A stretch of 64,000 nt of DNA, taken from the NCBI RefSeq assembly GCF_031432425.1, contig NZ_JAVKPH010000015.1, forward strand, positions 33,034 to 97,033. Direction: 5' to 3'. The position numbers and the translations under genes are program-made. Below the pieces are notes generated by a model. The model saw only the letters and a list, made by a program, of their open reading frames with translations. It made no database searches and had not been told where the DNA came from. The number at the start of each line of letters is the position of its first letter. Within the stretch, counting starts at the first letter, position 1. Below are positions 51,133 through 59,249 of this stretch, in pieces. The DNA is from Ruixingdingia sedimenti. Lineage in GTDB: Bacteria > Pseudomonadota > Alphaproteobacteria > Rhodobacterales > Rhodobacteraceae.

Positions 51133-52398
51133 TCAACTCCTGACGGCGCCATCCCCGGTGACGAGGTATTTGAACGTCGTCAGCTGTTCCGCCCCCACCG
51201 GCCCGCGCGCGTGCAGCTTGCCGGTGGCGATGCCGATTTCGGCCCCCATCCCGAATTCGCCCCCATCCGCGAACTGGGTCGAGGCGTTGCGCATCAGGAT
51301 CGCGCTGTCGAGGCGGGTGAAGAACCGGTCGGCCGCCGCGTCGTCCTCGGTCAGGATCGCCTCGGTATGGCTGGACCCATAGCGGCGGATATGCGCGATC
51401 GCGCCGTCCACGTCATCGACCACCGCGGCGGCGATGATCCGGTCCAGAAACTCGCGCCCGAAATCGTCCGGCTGCGCGGCCACCACGCCCGGCAGGTGGT
51501 GCAGCCCCTCGCCCGCCCGCACCTCGACCCCGGCGGCGACCAGATCGGCCACCACCTGCGCGCCAAGACCCCCCACAAGATCGCGGTGGATCAGCAGGCA
51601 TTCCGCCGCCCCGCAGATGCCGGTGCGCCGCGTCTTGGCGTTCAGCACCACGCGGCGCGCCTTTTCGGCATCCGCCGCACGGTCGAGGTAGATGTGGCAG
51701 ATCCCTTCCAGATGGGCAAAGACCGGCACCCGCGCCTCTGCCTGCACCAGCCCCACCAGCCCCTTGCCGCCGCGCGGCACGATCACGTCGATGAATTCCA
51801 CCGCGCGCAGCATCGCCGCCACCGCCGCACGGTCGCGCGTCGGCATCAGCTGGATCGCCGCCTCGGGCAGGCCCGCCGCCCGCAGGCCATCGACCATGCA
51901 GGCATGGATCGCGGTCGAGGAATGGAAGCTTTCGCTGCCCCCCCGCAGGATCACCGCATTGCCGGATTTCAGGCAGAGCGCACCGGCATCCGCCGTCACA
52001 TTGGGGCGGCTTTCATAGATCACGCCGACCACGCCGATGGGCGTGCGCACGCGGCGGATATGCAGGCCCGTGGGCATGTCCCATTCGGTGATGACCTCGC
52101 CCACCGGGTCCTTCTGCGCCGCAACCGCCCGCAGGCCGGCGACGATGCCCTGAATGCGCGGCTCGTCCAGCATCAGCCGGTCCAGCATCGCGGCGGTCAG
52201 GCCCTTGTCGCGGCCATAGTCCATGTCGAGCGCATTCGCCGCGACGATTTCCGCCCGCCGGGCCCAGACGGCATCCGCCGCGGCCTCCAGCGCCTTGCGC
52301 CTGGCCTCCGGCGGGGCAAAGGCGAGCTCCGCCGCCGCGGCGCGGGCCGCAGCCCCGAGCCCCTGCATCAGCGCCGTCACGTCACCCTTGTCCAGCAT
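51133..52398 (-). CDS. proA: Glutamate-5-semialdehyde dehydrogenase (gamma-glutamyl phosphate reductase)
   Basis: A 421-residue enzyme (family about 417) for the second step of proline synthesis, reducing glutamyl phosphate to the semialdehyde. Motifs: IGVVGVIYESRPNVTADAGA, LRGGSESFHSS, the catalytic Cys in TRRTGICGAAECLL and ASTQFADGGEFGMGAEIG. The start MLDKGD at 52398 has AAGGAA upstream. It follows proB by 26 bases. Confidence 0.95.
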   Translation of the reverse strand: MLDKGDVTALMQGLGAAARAAAAELAFAPPEARRKALEAAADAVWARRAEIVAANALDMDYGRDKGLTAAMLDRLMLDEPRIQGIVAGLRAVAAQKDPVGEVITEWDMPTGLHIRRVRTPIGVVGVIYESRPNVTADAGALCLKSGNAVILRGGSESFHSSTAIHACMVDGLRAAGLPEAAIQLMPTRDRAAVAAMLRAVEFIDVIVPRGGKGLVGLVQAEARVPVFAHLEGICHIYLDRAADAEKARRVVLNAKTRRTGICGAAECLLIHRDLVGGLGAQVVADLVAAGVEVRAGEGLHHLPGVVAAQPDDFGREFLDRIIAAAVVDDVDGAIAHIRRYGSSHTEAILTEDDAAADRFFTRLDSAILMRNASTQFADGGEFGMGAEIGIATGKLHARGPVGAEQLTTFKYLVTGDGAVRS

Positions 52399-52424
52399 CG
52401 TCCCGTTCCTTTTCCGAAAACCCG

Positions 52425-53552
52425 TCACACCACCAGATCGTCGCGGTGGATCAGCGCCGCGCGGCCCGGATAGCCCAGTATCGCCCCGATCTCGCCCGAC
52501 CGATGGCCGGCGATGGCCCGCGCCTCTGCCGCCGTATAGCGCACGAGGCCCTTGCCGAGGCTCGCCCCGTCCGGCCCCACGACCGACACCGGATCGCCCC
52601 GCCCGAAGGCGCCCGACACCGCCAGCACCCCGGCGGGCAACAGCGACTTGCCCTGCGCCAGCGCCGCCACCGCACCGGCATCGACCATGATGTCGCCCCG
52701 CGGCTTCATCGCCGCGATCCACCGCTTGCGCGCCACCTGCGGGTCGCCCATGGGCAGGAACCACGTCCGGTTCGCCCCCTGCGCCAGCGCCGACAGCGGC
52801 CGCGCGACCGACCCTTCCATGATCGCCATCGCACAGCCGCCCGCGACGGCGGTCTTGGCGGCCAAAAGTTTCGTCTTCATCCCGCCCTTGGAAAAGCCGG
52901 AAACCGGATCGCCCGCCATCGCCTCGATCTGCGGGGTGATGGTTTCCACCACCTCGAACCGCGTCGCCGAAGGGTCTTCCTTCGGATTGGCGGTGTAGAA
53001 GCCGTCCACATCCGACAGCAGCACAAGCTGATCCGCCCCCACCGTCACCGCGATCTGCGCCGCCAGCCGGTCGTTGTCGCCGAACCGGATCTCGTCCGTC
53101 GCCACGGTGTCGTTTTCGTTCACGATCGGCACCACGCCGAGCGCCAGCAGCGTTTCCATCGTCGCGCGGCTGTTGAGGTAGCGGCGGCGGTCCTCGGTAT
53201 CCTCCAGCGTCACGAGGATCTGCGCCGAAAGGATCCCATGGGGGGCCAGCACCTCCTCATAGGCGCGGGCCAGCCGGATCTGGCCCACCGCCGCGGCGGC
53301 CTGGCTCTGTTCCAGCGGCAGCGGGCCATCGGACAGGCCCAGCACCCGGCGCCCCAACGCGATGGACCCCGAGGAGACGAGGATCACATCCGCCCCCCGC
53401 GCCCGCGCCTCTGCCACGTCCTGCGCAAGCCCGTGCAGCCAGTCCACCCGCAGACCGCTGGCGCGATCCACCAGCAGGGCCGACCCGATCTTGACCACCA
53501 GCCGCCGCGCCGCCCGCACATCGGGCGCGGCCGCCTGCGTCAGGGTTGCCAC
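52425..53552 (-). CDS. proB: Glutamate 5-kinase
   Basis: A 375-residue enzyme (family about 367) phosphorylating glutamate. The N-terminal kinase motif VVKIGSALLV is near residues 18-27, then LVSSGSIALG, NENDTVATDEIRFGDNDRLA and GFSKGGMKTKLLAA; a C-terminal PUA domain starts near 280 (RGDIMVDAGAVAALAQGKSL). The GTG start at 53552 lies inside the end of obgE (13-base overlap), so translation is coupled. Confidence 0.95.
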   Translation of the reverse strand: MATLTQAAAPDVRAARRLVVKIGSALLVDRASGLRVDWLHGLAQDVAEARARGADVILVSSGSIALGRRVLGLSDGPLPLEQSQAAAAVGQIRLARAYEEVLAPHGILSAQILVTLEDTEDRRRYLNSRATMETLLALGVVPIVNENDTVATDEIRFGDNDRLAAQIAVTVGADQLVLLSDVDGFYTANPKEDPSATRFEVVETITPQIEAMAGDPVSGFSKGGMKTKLLAAKTAVAGGCAMAIMEGSVARPLSALAQGANRTWFLPMGDPQVARKRWIAAMKPRGDIMVDAGAVAALAQGKSLLPAGVLAVSGAFGRGDPVSVVGPDGASLGKGLVRYTAAEARAIAGHRSGEIGAILGYPGRAALIHRDDLVV

Positions 53553-54565
53553 GGCGCGTCCTCCTCGGGTTCGGCGCGTTCGTCCCGTATCTCGGCCCAG
53601 AGCGCGCGCAGCACCTCCGTCACCCCCTTGCCGGTGGCGGCGGACAACACGAACACCTGCCCGCCGCTGGCCTTTTCCAGCGCCCGGCGGCGGGTGGACA
53701 GGGTCTTGGCATCCAGCGCATCGGCCTTGTTCAGCGCGGTGATGCGCGGCTTGTCGGCAAGGCCGTGGCCATAGGCCTCCAGCTCCGCCACGATGGTGCG
53801 GTAATCCCTGGTGATGGTCGAGGACGTGCCGTCCACCAGATGCAGCAGCACCGCGCAGCGTTCGACATGGCCCAGGAACTGGTCGCCCAACCCCCGCCCC
53901 TCGGACGCGCCCTCGATCAGGCCGGGGATGTCGGCCAGCACGAATTCCTTGCCGTCCACCCCCACGACGCCGAGGTTCGGCACCAGTGTGGTGAAGGGAT
54001 AATCCGCGATCTTGGGCCGGGCGTTCGAGGTCGCGGCAAGGAAGGTCGACTTGCCGGCATTGGGCAACCCCACCAGCCCGGCATCGGCGATGAGCTTCAA
54101 CCGCAGCCAGATCGTGCGCTCCACCCCCTCCTGCCCCGGATTGGCGCGCGAAGGGGCGCGGTTGGTCGAGGACTTGAACTGCATGTTCCCCCAACCGCCA
54201 TTGCCGCCCTTGGCCAGCAACACCCGCTGGCCGGGTTCGGTCAGGTCGGCGATCAGGGTTTCCTCGTCATCCTCGAGGATCTCGGTGCCCACGGGCACGC
54301 GCAGCACGATGTCGTCGCCGGTCTTGCCGGTGCGTTGGCTGCCCATGCCGGGCTGGCCGTTCTTGGCGAAGAAATGCTGCTGATAGCGAAAGTCGATCAG
54401 CGTGTTCAGGCCCGGCACCGCCTCGGCCCAGACGGACCCGCCATTGCCGCCGTCGCCGCCATCGGGGCCGCCGAACTCGATGAACTTCTCGCGCCGGAAG
54501 CTGACACAGCCTCCGCCGCCGCCGCCCGAACGGATATAGACCTTGGCGAGATCGAGGAACTTCAT
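53540..54565 (-). CDS. obgE: GTPase ObgE/CgtA
   Basis: A 341-residue ribosome-assembly and stress GTPase. The glycine-rich OBG domain (RSGGGGGGCVSFRREKFIEF) fills residues 1-158, and the G domain has GLPNAGKST, FTTLVPNLG, DIPGLIEGASEG and NKADALD motifs. The usual neighbours rplU and rpmA are upstream with a GNAT gene inserted, as in many alphaproteobacteria. Confidence 0.96.
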   Translation of the reverse strand: MKFLDLAKVYIRSGGGGGGCVSFRREKFIEFGGPDGGDGGNGGSVWAEAVPGLNTLIDFRYQQHFFAKNGQPGMGSQRTGKTGDDIVLRVPVGTEILEDDEETLIADLTEPGQRVLLAKGGNGGWGNMQFKSSTNRAPSRANPGQEGVERTIWLRLKLIADAGLVGLPNAGKSTFLAATSNARPKIADYPFTTLVPNLGVVGVDGKEFVLADIPGLIEGASEGRGLGDQFLGHVERCAVLLHLVDGTSSTITRDYRTIVAELEAYGHGLADKPRITALNKADALDAKTLSTRRRALEKASGGQVFVLSAATGKGVTEVLRALWAEIRDERAEPEEDAPWQP

Positions 54566-54710
54566 GGCGGGCCTTTGCGGCTTGGGGATGAACAGGCGAT
54601 AGAACCAGTCGCGCCGGGGTTCAAGCCCGGGCAGACCGGCGGCGGGCATTTGCGCAGGAACCGGGCCCTTTCCCGCTGCGGTTGGCCGGGCGGATGGCTG
54701 CGCCTCCGGC

Positions 54711-54792
54711 GGGGATACTTGCGGACAGAAAATGAACAGGGCGCTCCTTCACGGAAAGCAGGGCATCTTCACTTTCTGTCCTTAAATATCCC
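54711..54792. repeat. Family-1 inverted repeat (copy 4)
   Basis: The left arm GGGATACTTGCGGACAGAAA (54712-54731) continues ATGAAC; the right arm (54768-54792) is TTCACTTTCTGTCCTTAAAT then ATCCC. The shared flank GGGTCCGGGGCAGCGCCCCG follows as in copy 1. It lies between the GNAT stop and obgE start on the minus strand. Confidence 0.75.
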
Positions 54793-54862
54793 GGGGTCCG
54801 GGGCAGCGCCCCGGCGCCGCCCCCTCCATCCGCACCTGCGCCGGGCAGACGCGCGCCCCGCC

Positions 54863-55405
54863 TCAGCCGAGCTTCTTGAGATAGGTCCAGGTCGGCACCC
54901 GGGCGTTGCGTGCCACGCAGAAGGTTTCGGCATCGCCCAGATATTCGAACCCGCAGTTCGTCAGCACCCGCGCGGACACCGGGTTGTCCTGAAACACCTC
55001 GGCAAAGACGGTGCGCAGCCCCTGCGGATTCGCCGCCATCAGCGCGCGCAGGGCCTCGGACGCAAGCCCCGTCTGCCAGAAGGCGGGCGCGACCCAATAG
55101 CCGATTTCCGACTGCCCGCGGTCCATCGCCTTGAGCGCGATCACCCCCAGCACCTCCGACGAGCCATGCGCCGACCCGTCCAGCACCCAGGCGTCCTCCA
55201 CCCGATTCGGGGCGGTGGCGCGGGCGATGAACGCCTCTGTCGCGCCGGGGGGCAGCGGATGGGGGATGGATCGCGTGGCCTCTGCCACGCGGCGGTCGGC
55301 CGTGTACATCGCGATCAGCCCCATGTCCGATTTTCGCGGCGGGCGCAGGACGAAACGCTCCGCCGCGATCACGGGTTGGGCTTCAGCGATGGTCTCGATC
55401 TTCAT
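54863..55405 (-). CDS. RimJ/RimL-type GNAT acetyltransferase
   Basis: A 180-residue GNAT (FVLRPPRKSDMGLIAMYTAD, GYWVAPAFWQTGLASEALRA near 102-121, NPVSARVLTNCGFEYLG) of the type that acetylates ribosomal proteins or antibiotics. GGAGGAGG precedes the ATG. Its place between rpmA and obgE recurs in alphaproteobacteria. Confidence 0.87.
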   Translation of the reverse strand: MKIETIAEAQPVIAAERFVLRPPRKSDMGLIAMYTADRRVAEATRSIPHPLPPGATEAFIARATAPNRVEDAWVLDGSAHGSSEVLGVIALKAMDRGQSEIGYWVAPAFWQTGLASEALRALMAANPQGLRTVFAEVFQDNPVSARVLTNCGFEYLGDAETFCVARNARVPTWTYLKKLG

Positions 55406-55500
55406 GGCTTCCTCCTCCGAAGCGAAAGACCGGGTTGGCCTTTGCCCCTATCTGGGGCGGCAAGACTGGCGCCGCAACCGGGCGGCATGCCCGGAAACGG

Positions 55501-55534
55501 AACGGGGGACCGGCCTTCCCGCCGATCCCCCGTT
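55501..55534 (-). terminator. Candidate terminator after rpmA
   Basis: AACGGGGGA and TCCCCCGTT form a nine-base stem around a 16-base loop, 25 bases beyond the rpmA stop on the minus strand. The T run on that side is weak. Confidence 0.55.
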
Positions 55535-55558
55535 ACAACCCATTTGTAAAGGTTCGGC

Positions 55559-55828
55559 TTACTCGGCAGCCTCCGCGACCGGGAGGACCGAAATGAAGGT
55601 GCGGCCCTTGAGGCCCTTGCGATACGTCACCTTGCCCTCGACGGTGGCGAAGATGGTGTGGTCGCGGCCCATGCCCACGCCATTGCCCGGGAACCAGGTG
55701 GTCCCGCGCTGGCGCACGATGATGTTACCCGGGACGGCGGCTTCGCCACCGTAGAGCTTGACGCCGAGACGGCGGCCGGCGGAATCGCGGCCGTTGCGGG
55801 AAGAACCGCCAGCTTTCTTGTGTGCCAT
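55559..55828 (-). CDS. rpmA: 50S ribosomal protein L27
   Basis: An 89-residue protein with the conserved start MAHKKAGGSSRNGRDSAGRR and GNIIVRQRGTTWFPGNGVGM. It lies near the peptidyl-transferase site. AAGGAGT precedes the ATG, six bases after the rplU stop. Confidence 0.97.
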   Translation of the reverse strand: MAHKKAGGSSRNGRDSAGRRLGVKLYGGEAAVPGNIIVRQRGTTWFPGNGVGMGRDHTIFATVEGKVTYRKGLKGRTFISVLPVAEAAE

Positions 55829-55834
55829 GGTCTG

Positions 55835-56233
55835 TTACTCCTTCGCGGCGGGGGCTTCGTGGGCCGCGCGGCGCGCATCGGCGGCGCCGGTGGCAGCCGC
55901 GACGCCCGAGGCTTCGGCGCCCGAGGCCAGGATGTCGGTCACGCGCAGCAGCGTCAGCTGCTGGCGGTGGCCCTTGGTGCGCTGCGAGCTGTGCTTGCGG
56001 CGGCGCTTGACGAAATGGATGACCTTCTCGCCCTTGATCTGATCGATCACCTCGGCCTGCACGGCGGCCCCGGCCACCAGCGGCGCGCCGACGGTCACGG
56101 TATCGCCGCCGACCATCAGGATCTCGTTGAACTGGATCTTGTCGCCAGCATTGGCCGCAAGCTTTTCCACGCGCAGAACGTCGCCCGCCTGCACCTTGTA
56201 TTGCTTGCCGCCCGTCTTGAGGACCGCGAACAT
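55835..56233 (-). CDS. rplU: 50S ribosomal protein L21
   Basis: A 132-residue L21: MFAVLKTGGKQYKVQAGDVL at the start and VIHFVKRRRKHSSQRTKGHR in the middle. The C-terminal 30 residues (Ala/Glu-rich, ending HEAPAAKE) exceed the usual 103, as in other Rhodobacterales. GAAGGAAAG precedes the ATG. First gene of the rplU-rpmA unit. Confidence 0.96.
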   Translation of the reverse strand: MFAVLKTGGKQYKVQAGDVLRVEKLAANAGDKIQFNEILMVGGDTVTVGAPLVAGAAVQAEVIDQIKGEKVIHFVKRRRKHSSQRTKGHRQQLTLLRVTDILASGAEASGVAAATGAADARRAAHEAPAAKE

Positions 56234-56412
56234 GGGTCTTTCCTTCTCTTGCTTCCGCGTCCTGCGGCCCCGGCGCGACACCGGCGTTCAATGCCTTCGG
56301 ACAGCGCGCCTTGCGGCGTCATCACTGAAAGCCCGGCGAAACCGAAAGGCCCGCCGGGATGCGCGCTTATCCGCGAAACACCCCCCCGAGTCAAGGCCGA
56401 GTCGGGCGCTGC

Positions 56413-57243
56413 TCAGATGTCCTGGCCCTGCAACTGCTTTCCCACCGCCAGCCCCAGGTCGTGCGACAGCACCGCGAACAGCGCGCCGAAGGCCGCGAAC
56501 TGCGCCCGGTTCAGCCGCTGGCCCGCGGGCGTCTGGCTGAAGTCGATATAGGCCCGCAATTCGGCGTCCGTCAGCGTGTCATAGGCCATCGCCAGATAGG
56601 GATAGACCCAGACCACGGCTTCATCCCGGATCTGCTGTTCCTGCGCCCAGAGATCGGACAGCATGTCGCGTTCGGCTACCCCCGGGTCCAGCCCCCCGGC
56701 CGCCAGAAGGCCGCGGTAGAAGGCGAGGTTGGAATTCATCGCATCCGAGACGTTCGAGTCGATCAGGTCGTTCGCCTCGACGAAACGGTCGAGCAGCATC
56801 ACCCGCGGCGTGCCGCCGGCCTGCATCTCCTCGAACGCGAGTTCGGCGGCCTCGCGCGTGGCGTCGTCCATCAGCGCCTCGCGCGCCGACAGTTCCAGCG
56901 CGACGATGCGCCGCCCCGGGTCGGCGGTGAAAAAGGCCGTGGCGGCGGCCAGATCGGCCTCGTGCCCCGTCATCTCGCGGTCGAGCACCTCGGTGACGAT
57001 GGCCTTCATCCGCGCCGGATCGTGGATCGTCTCGACCGCCGCCCGCCAGCGCGCCCCGCCGGGGTCGGCGAAGAACTCGGCCTCCAGCTCGTGGCCGTGG
57101 TCGATGCCCTCCTGCCGCATGATGGCGATCAGCCGGTCGAAATCCTGCGCGGCAAGCAGGGGGCCGACCAGCCGCGGTTCCGCCGCCACGGGCAGCGCGG
57201 CGAGGATCAGCAGCAGCAACGGCAGGGCGAGTCGCGTCAGCAT
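56413..57243 (-). CDS. DUF2059-domain secreted protein
   Basis: A 276-residue protein with a signal peptide (LALPLLLLILAALPVAAEP) and a C-terminal DUF2059 helical domain (LTDAELRAYIDFSQTPAGQR). The middle holds long helices with Leu/Asp/Glu. It is likely periplasmic; the function is not known. In-frame ATGs at 57252 and 57264 are alternative starts. Confidence 0.72.
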   Translation of the reverse strand: MLTRLALPLLLLILAALPVAAEPRLVGPLLAAQDFDRLIAIMRQEGIDHGHELEAEFFADPGGARWRAAVETIHDPARMKAIVTEVLDREMTGHEADLAAATAFFTADPGRRIVALELSAREALMDDATREAAELAFEEMQAGGTPRVMLLDRFVEANDLIDSNVSDAMNSNLAFYRGLLAAGGLDPGVAERDMLSDLWAQEQQIRDEAVVWVYPYLAMAYDTLTDAELRAYIDFSQTPAGQRLNRAQFAAFGALFAVLSHDLGLAVGKQLQGQDI

Positions 57244-57400
57244 GGCACTCATTTCCGGGGGCATGCCCAGTCCTACCCCACCCCCGCCCGGGTGCCAAGC
57301 GCCGTGACCCGCGCCCCCCGCGACCGGCGGCCCGCCGCCACGAAAATCCGTCTTGCAAGCCCCCGCCGCCTTGAGTAAACACCGCCCGGACCACCGACGC

Positions 57401-57490
57401 GGAGAGGTGCCGGAGCGGTCGAACGGGGCGGTCTCGAAAACCGTTGTGGGGGTGACTCCACCCAGGGTTCGAATCCCTGTCTCTCCGCCA
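57401..57490 (+). tRNA. tRNA-Ser (anticodon CGA)
   Basis: A 90-nt class II tRNA including an encoded CCA. The acceptor stem GGAGAGG pairs with TCTCTCC; the anticodon stem GCGGT/ACCGT encloses loop CTCGAAA with anticodon CGA (57435-57437); a long variable arm (TTGTGGGGGTGACTCCACCC) and T arm AGGGTTCGAATCCCT follow. It reads UCG codons. Confidence 0.95.
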
Positions 57491-57718
57491 CCATCTTCCC
57501 GACATGCATCCGGCCCGATCAGGAAACACGCCTGTCCTGGGGCTGCGCTTCTGCCTTCCCTCCACACGCCGCGGATCGAGCCGGAATATGGCCGAAGCGC
57601 CGACAACCGGCCTGCCTTCCCGCCTGCCCGATATGGCGGAGAGGCCGGCGTTCCTCGAACCTTTCCGCCCTCAGGGCGGGCCCGTCGAACGGGGCGGATC
57701 GGGAAGACCCTTCCGGCC

Positions 57719-58837
57719 TCAGGCCCAAGGGTCGATCATGACATGGATGGCGGGTGTCTTGCCGTCCCATCCCGCCAGGCGATGGATGGCTTCCTCGGTG
57801 GCCGCCAGCGGGAAGGCTTGCGTGCTGAAGGCCGACGCCCGGGCGTTGCCGGCCTCGATCATGTTCAGTGCCTGGCGATAGGCGCGCGTGTCGACGGAAA
57901 ACACGCCCTTCAGCGTGACCGAGCGCAATGTCAGCCGGTCCATGAACAGCGGGATGGATTTGTCCGCCCCCTTCACGCCGCCGATCACGATCCTGCCGCC
58001 GCGCCGCACGAGGTCGATGGCATCGGCAAGCGGCTGCGTCGCGGCGGTGACATCCAGCACCACATCGGCCATGCGGCCGCCGGTCAGCCGCCCGACCTCT
58101 GCGATCACATCCTGCCTGTCGGCGACGACGATATGGTCGGCCCCGATCGCCAGCGCCGTTTCCAGCTTGTTGTGGGCCCTTTCGACATCGGTCACGATGA
58201 TCTTTCCGGCACCGGCGGCCTTGGCGGCGATGGTGGCGGCGATGCCGCGCTGGCCGCAGCCGAGGATGACGATCGTCTCGCCGATGGCCAGATCCGTCTC
58301 GGTGACGCCCCACCGGATGCCCGCGCCGAGCGGATTGAACAACACCGCGGTCGATGGCGCGACATGCGGCGCGATCCGGTGCACGATGGTATCCTTGGGA
58401 AGGTACATGTATTCGGCATAGGCGCCGAGGATGCCCGGTTCCACCGAGGTGCTGGTCAGGCCGAGAACCGAGGTATCCTCGCACAGAAGCTTGTGCCCGG
58501 TCTTGCAATGCTCGCAATGGCCGCAGGACAGCACCGGCTCTATCGCCACGCGGTCGCCGACCTTGACGCCCCATTTCAACGCCGATTCCGCGCTGATTTC
58601 GTCGATGACGCCGACCGGTTCGTGGCCGGGAACATAGGGGAAGGCGGCATAGCTGTGGTGGCCGGAATACTGCTCGATGTCGGAACCGCACATCCCGCAT
58701 GCCTCGATGCGGACGATGGCGCCGCCCGCCCGGTCGATGCGCGGCCGCGGCAGCTTGGTCAGTTCGAGCTGGCGCGGCCCGGTCTGGAGCGCGACATTGA
58801 TCGTCGGCGCGACACCGATGATGCCGAAATCGTTCAT
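57719..58837 (-). CDS. Zinc-dependent alcohol dehydrogenase
   Basis: A 372-residue medium-chain dehydrogenase. The catalytic zinc region is EACGMCGSDIEQYSGHHSYA near residues 46-65 with GHEPVGVI, the structural zinc Cys are in CGHCEHCKTGHKLLC, and the NAD fold has LGCGQRGIAATIAAKAAGAG. GGAGGAAG precedes the ATG. It is the first gene after tRNA-Ser and is divergent from the RTX gene with 412 bases between. The substrate is unknown; the sequence is closer to alcohol/sorbitol-type dehydrogenases. Confidence 0.88.
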   Translation of the reverse strand: MNDFGIIGVAPTINVALQTGPRQLELTKLPRPRIDRAGGAIVRIEACGMCGSDIEQYSGHHSYAAFPYVPGHEPVGVIDEISAESALKWGVKVGDRVAIEPVLSCGHCEHCKTGHKLLCEDTSVLGLTSTSVEPGILGAYAEYMYLPKDTIVHRIAPHVAPSTAVLFNPLGAGIRWGVTETDLAIGETIVILGCGQRGIAATIAAKAAGAGKIIVTDVERAHNKLETALAIGADHIVVADRQDVIAEVGRLTGGRMADVVLDVTAATQPLADAIDLVRRGGRIVIGGVKGADKSIPLFMDRLTLRSVTLKGVFSVDTRAYRQALNMIEAGNARASAFSTQAFPLAATEEAIHRLAGWDGKTPAIHVMIDPWA

Positions 58838-59249
58838 GATCTTCCTCCCGGTGCCGCAGGGCGCGGGTTCTGGCCGCACGGTCTTTGGTTCTGGCGGAAG
58901 GCGCGGCAGCCCCCCCAAGATGCCTCGACGCTAGGGACAGCGCGGCGGGGGCGTTGTCCCTTGGGGCAGTGACAATGCCCCTTCGCCGACAGGCAGGACC
59001 GCCGGGGGACGGCCCCCTCTGCCGTGCCGCGCCCCGGCTGGTTTCAGCCGGGACGGACGGCCCGCGCCGCACCGGAGCGCGCGCCCTCTCTTGCCGACTC
59101 GCCCCGACCGGGCGTAGATTCGGGGCCGGTGTATCGACCGGGGACGACAGGCATCCTGTTTCGCCGGACCGGCGTCGGATACCGGACAGGCAGACAGATC
59201 GAACGAACGGCCGTGGTGGCGGGACCACCGTTGCGGAGGAGAGGCGACC
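58838..59249. other. 412-bp divergent intergenic region
   Basis: No gene is seen. A stem-loop at 58948-58981 (GGGGCGTTGTC/GACAATGCCCC, one G-T pair) and two CCCTTGGGG-like stretches lie about 110-145 bases from the alcohol dehydrogenase start and may be its control region. GGAGGAG at 59236-59242 serves the RTX gene. About 230 bases in the middle are unexplained. Confidence 0.55.
58948..58981. promoter_or_regulatory. Inverted repeat GGGGCGTTGTC-N12-GACAATGCCCC, candidate operator
   Basis: 11-base arms with one G-T mismatch. The spacer contains TTGGGGCAG. The centre is about 130 bases upstream of the alcohol dehydrogenase start. Its spacing would suit an activator dimer; no regulator gene is next to it. 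Confidence 0.5.

Noticed and set aside
57491..57550. A fourth copy of the family-2 element after tRNA-Ser
   Set aside because: Only a short GATCAGGAAAC-like fragment is shared; the hairpin blocks are missing.
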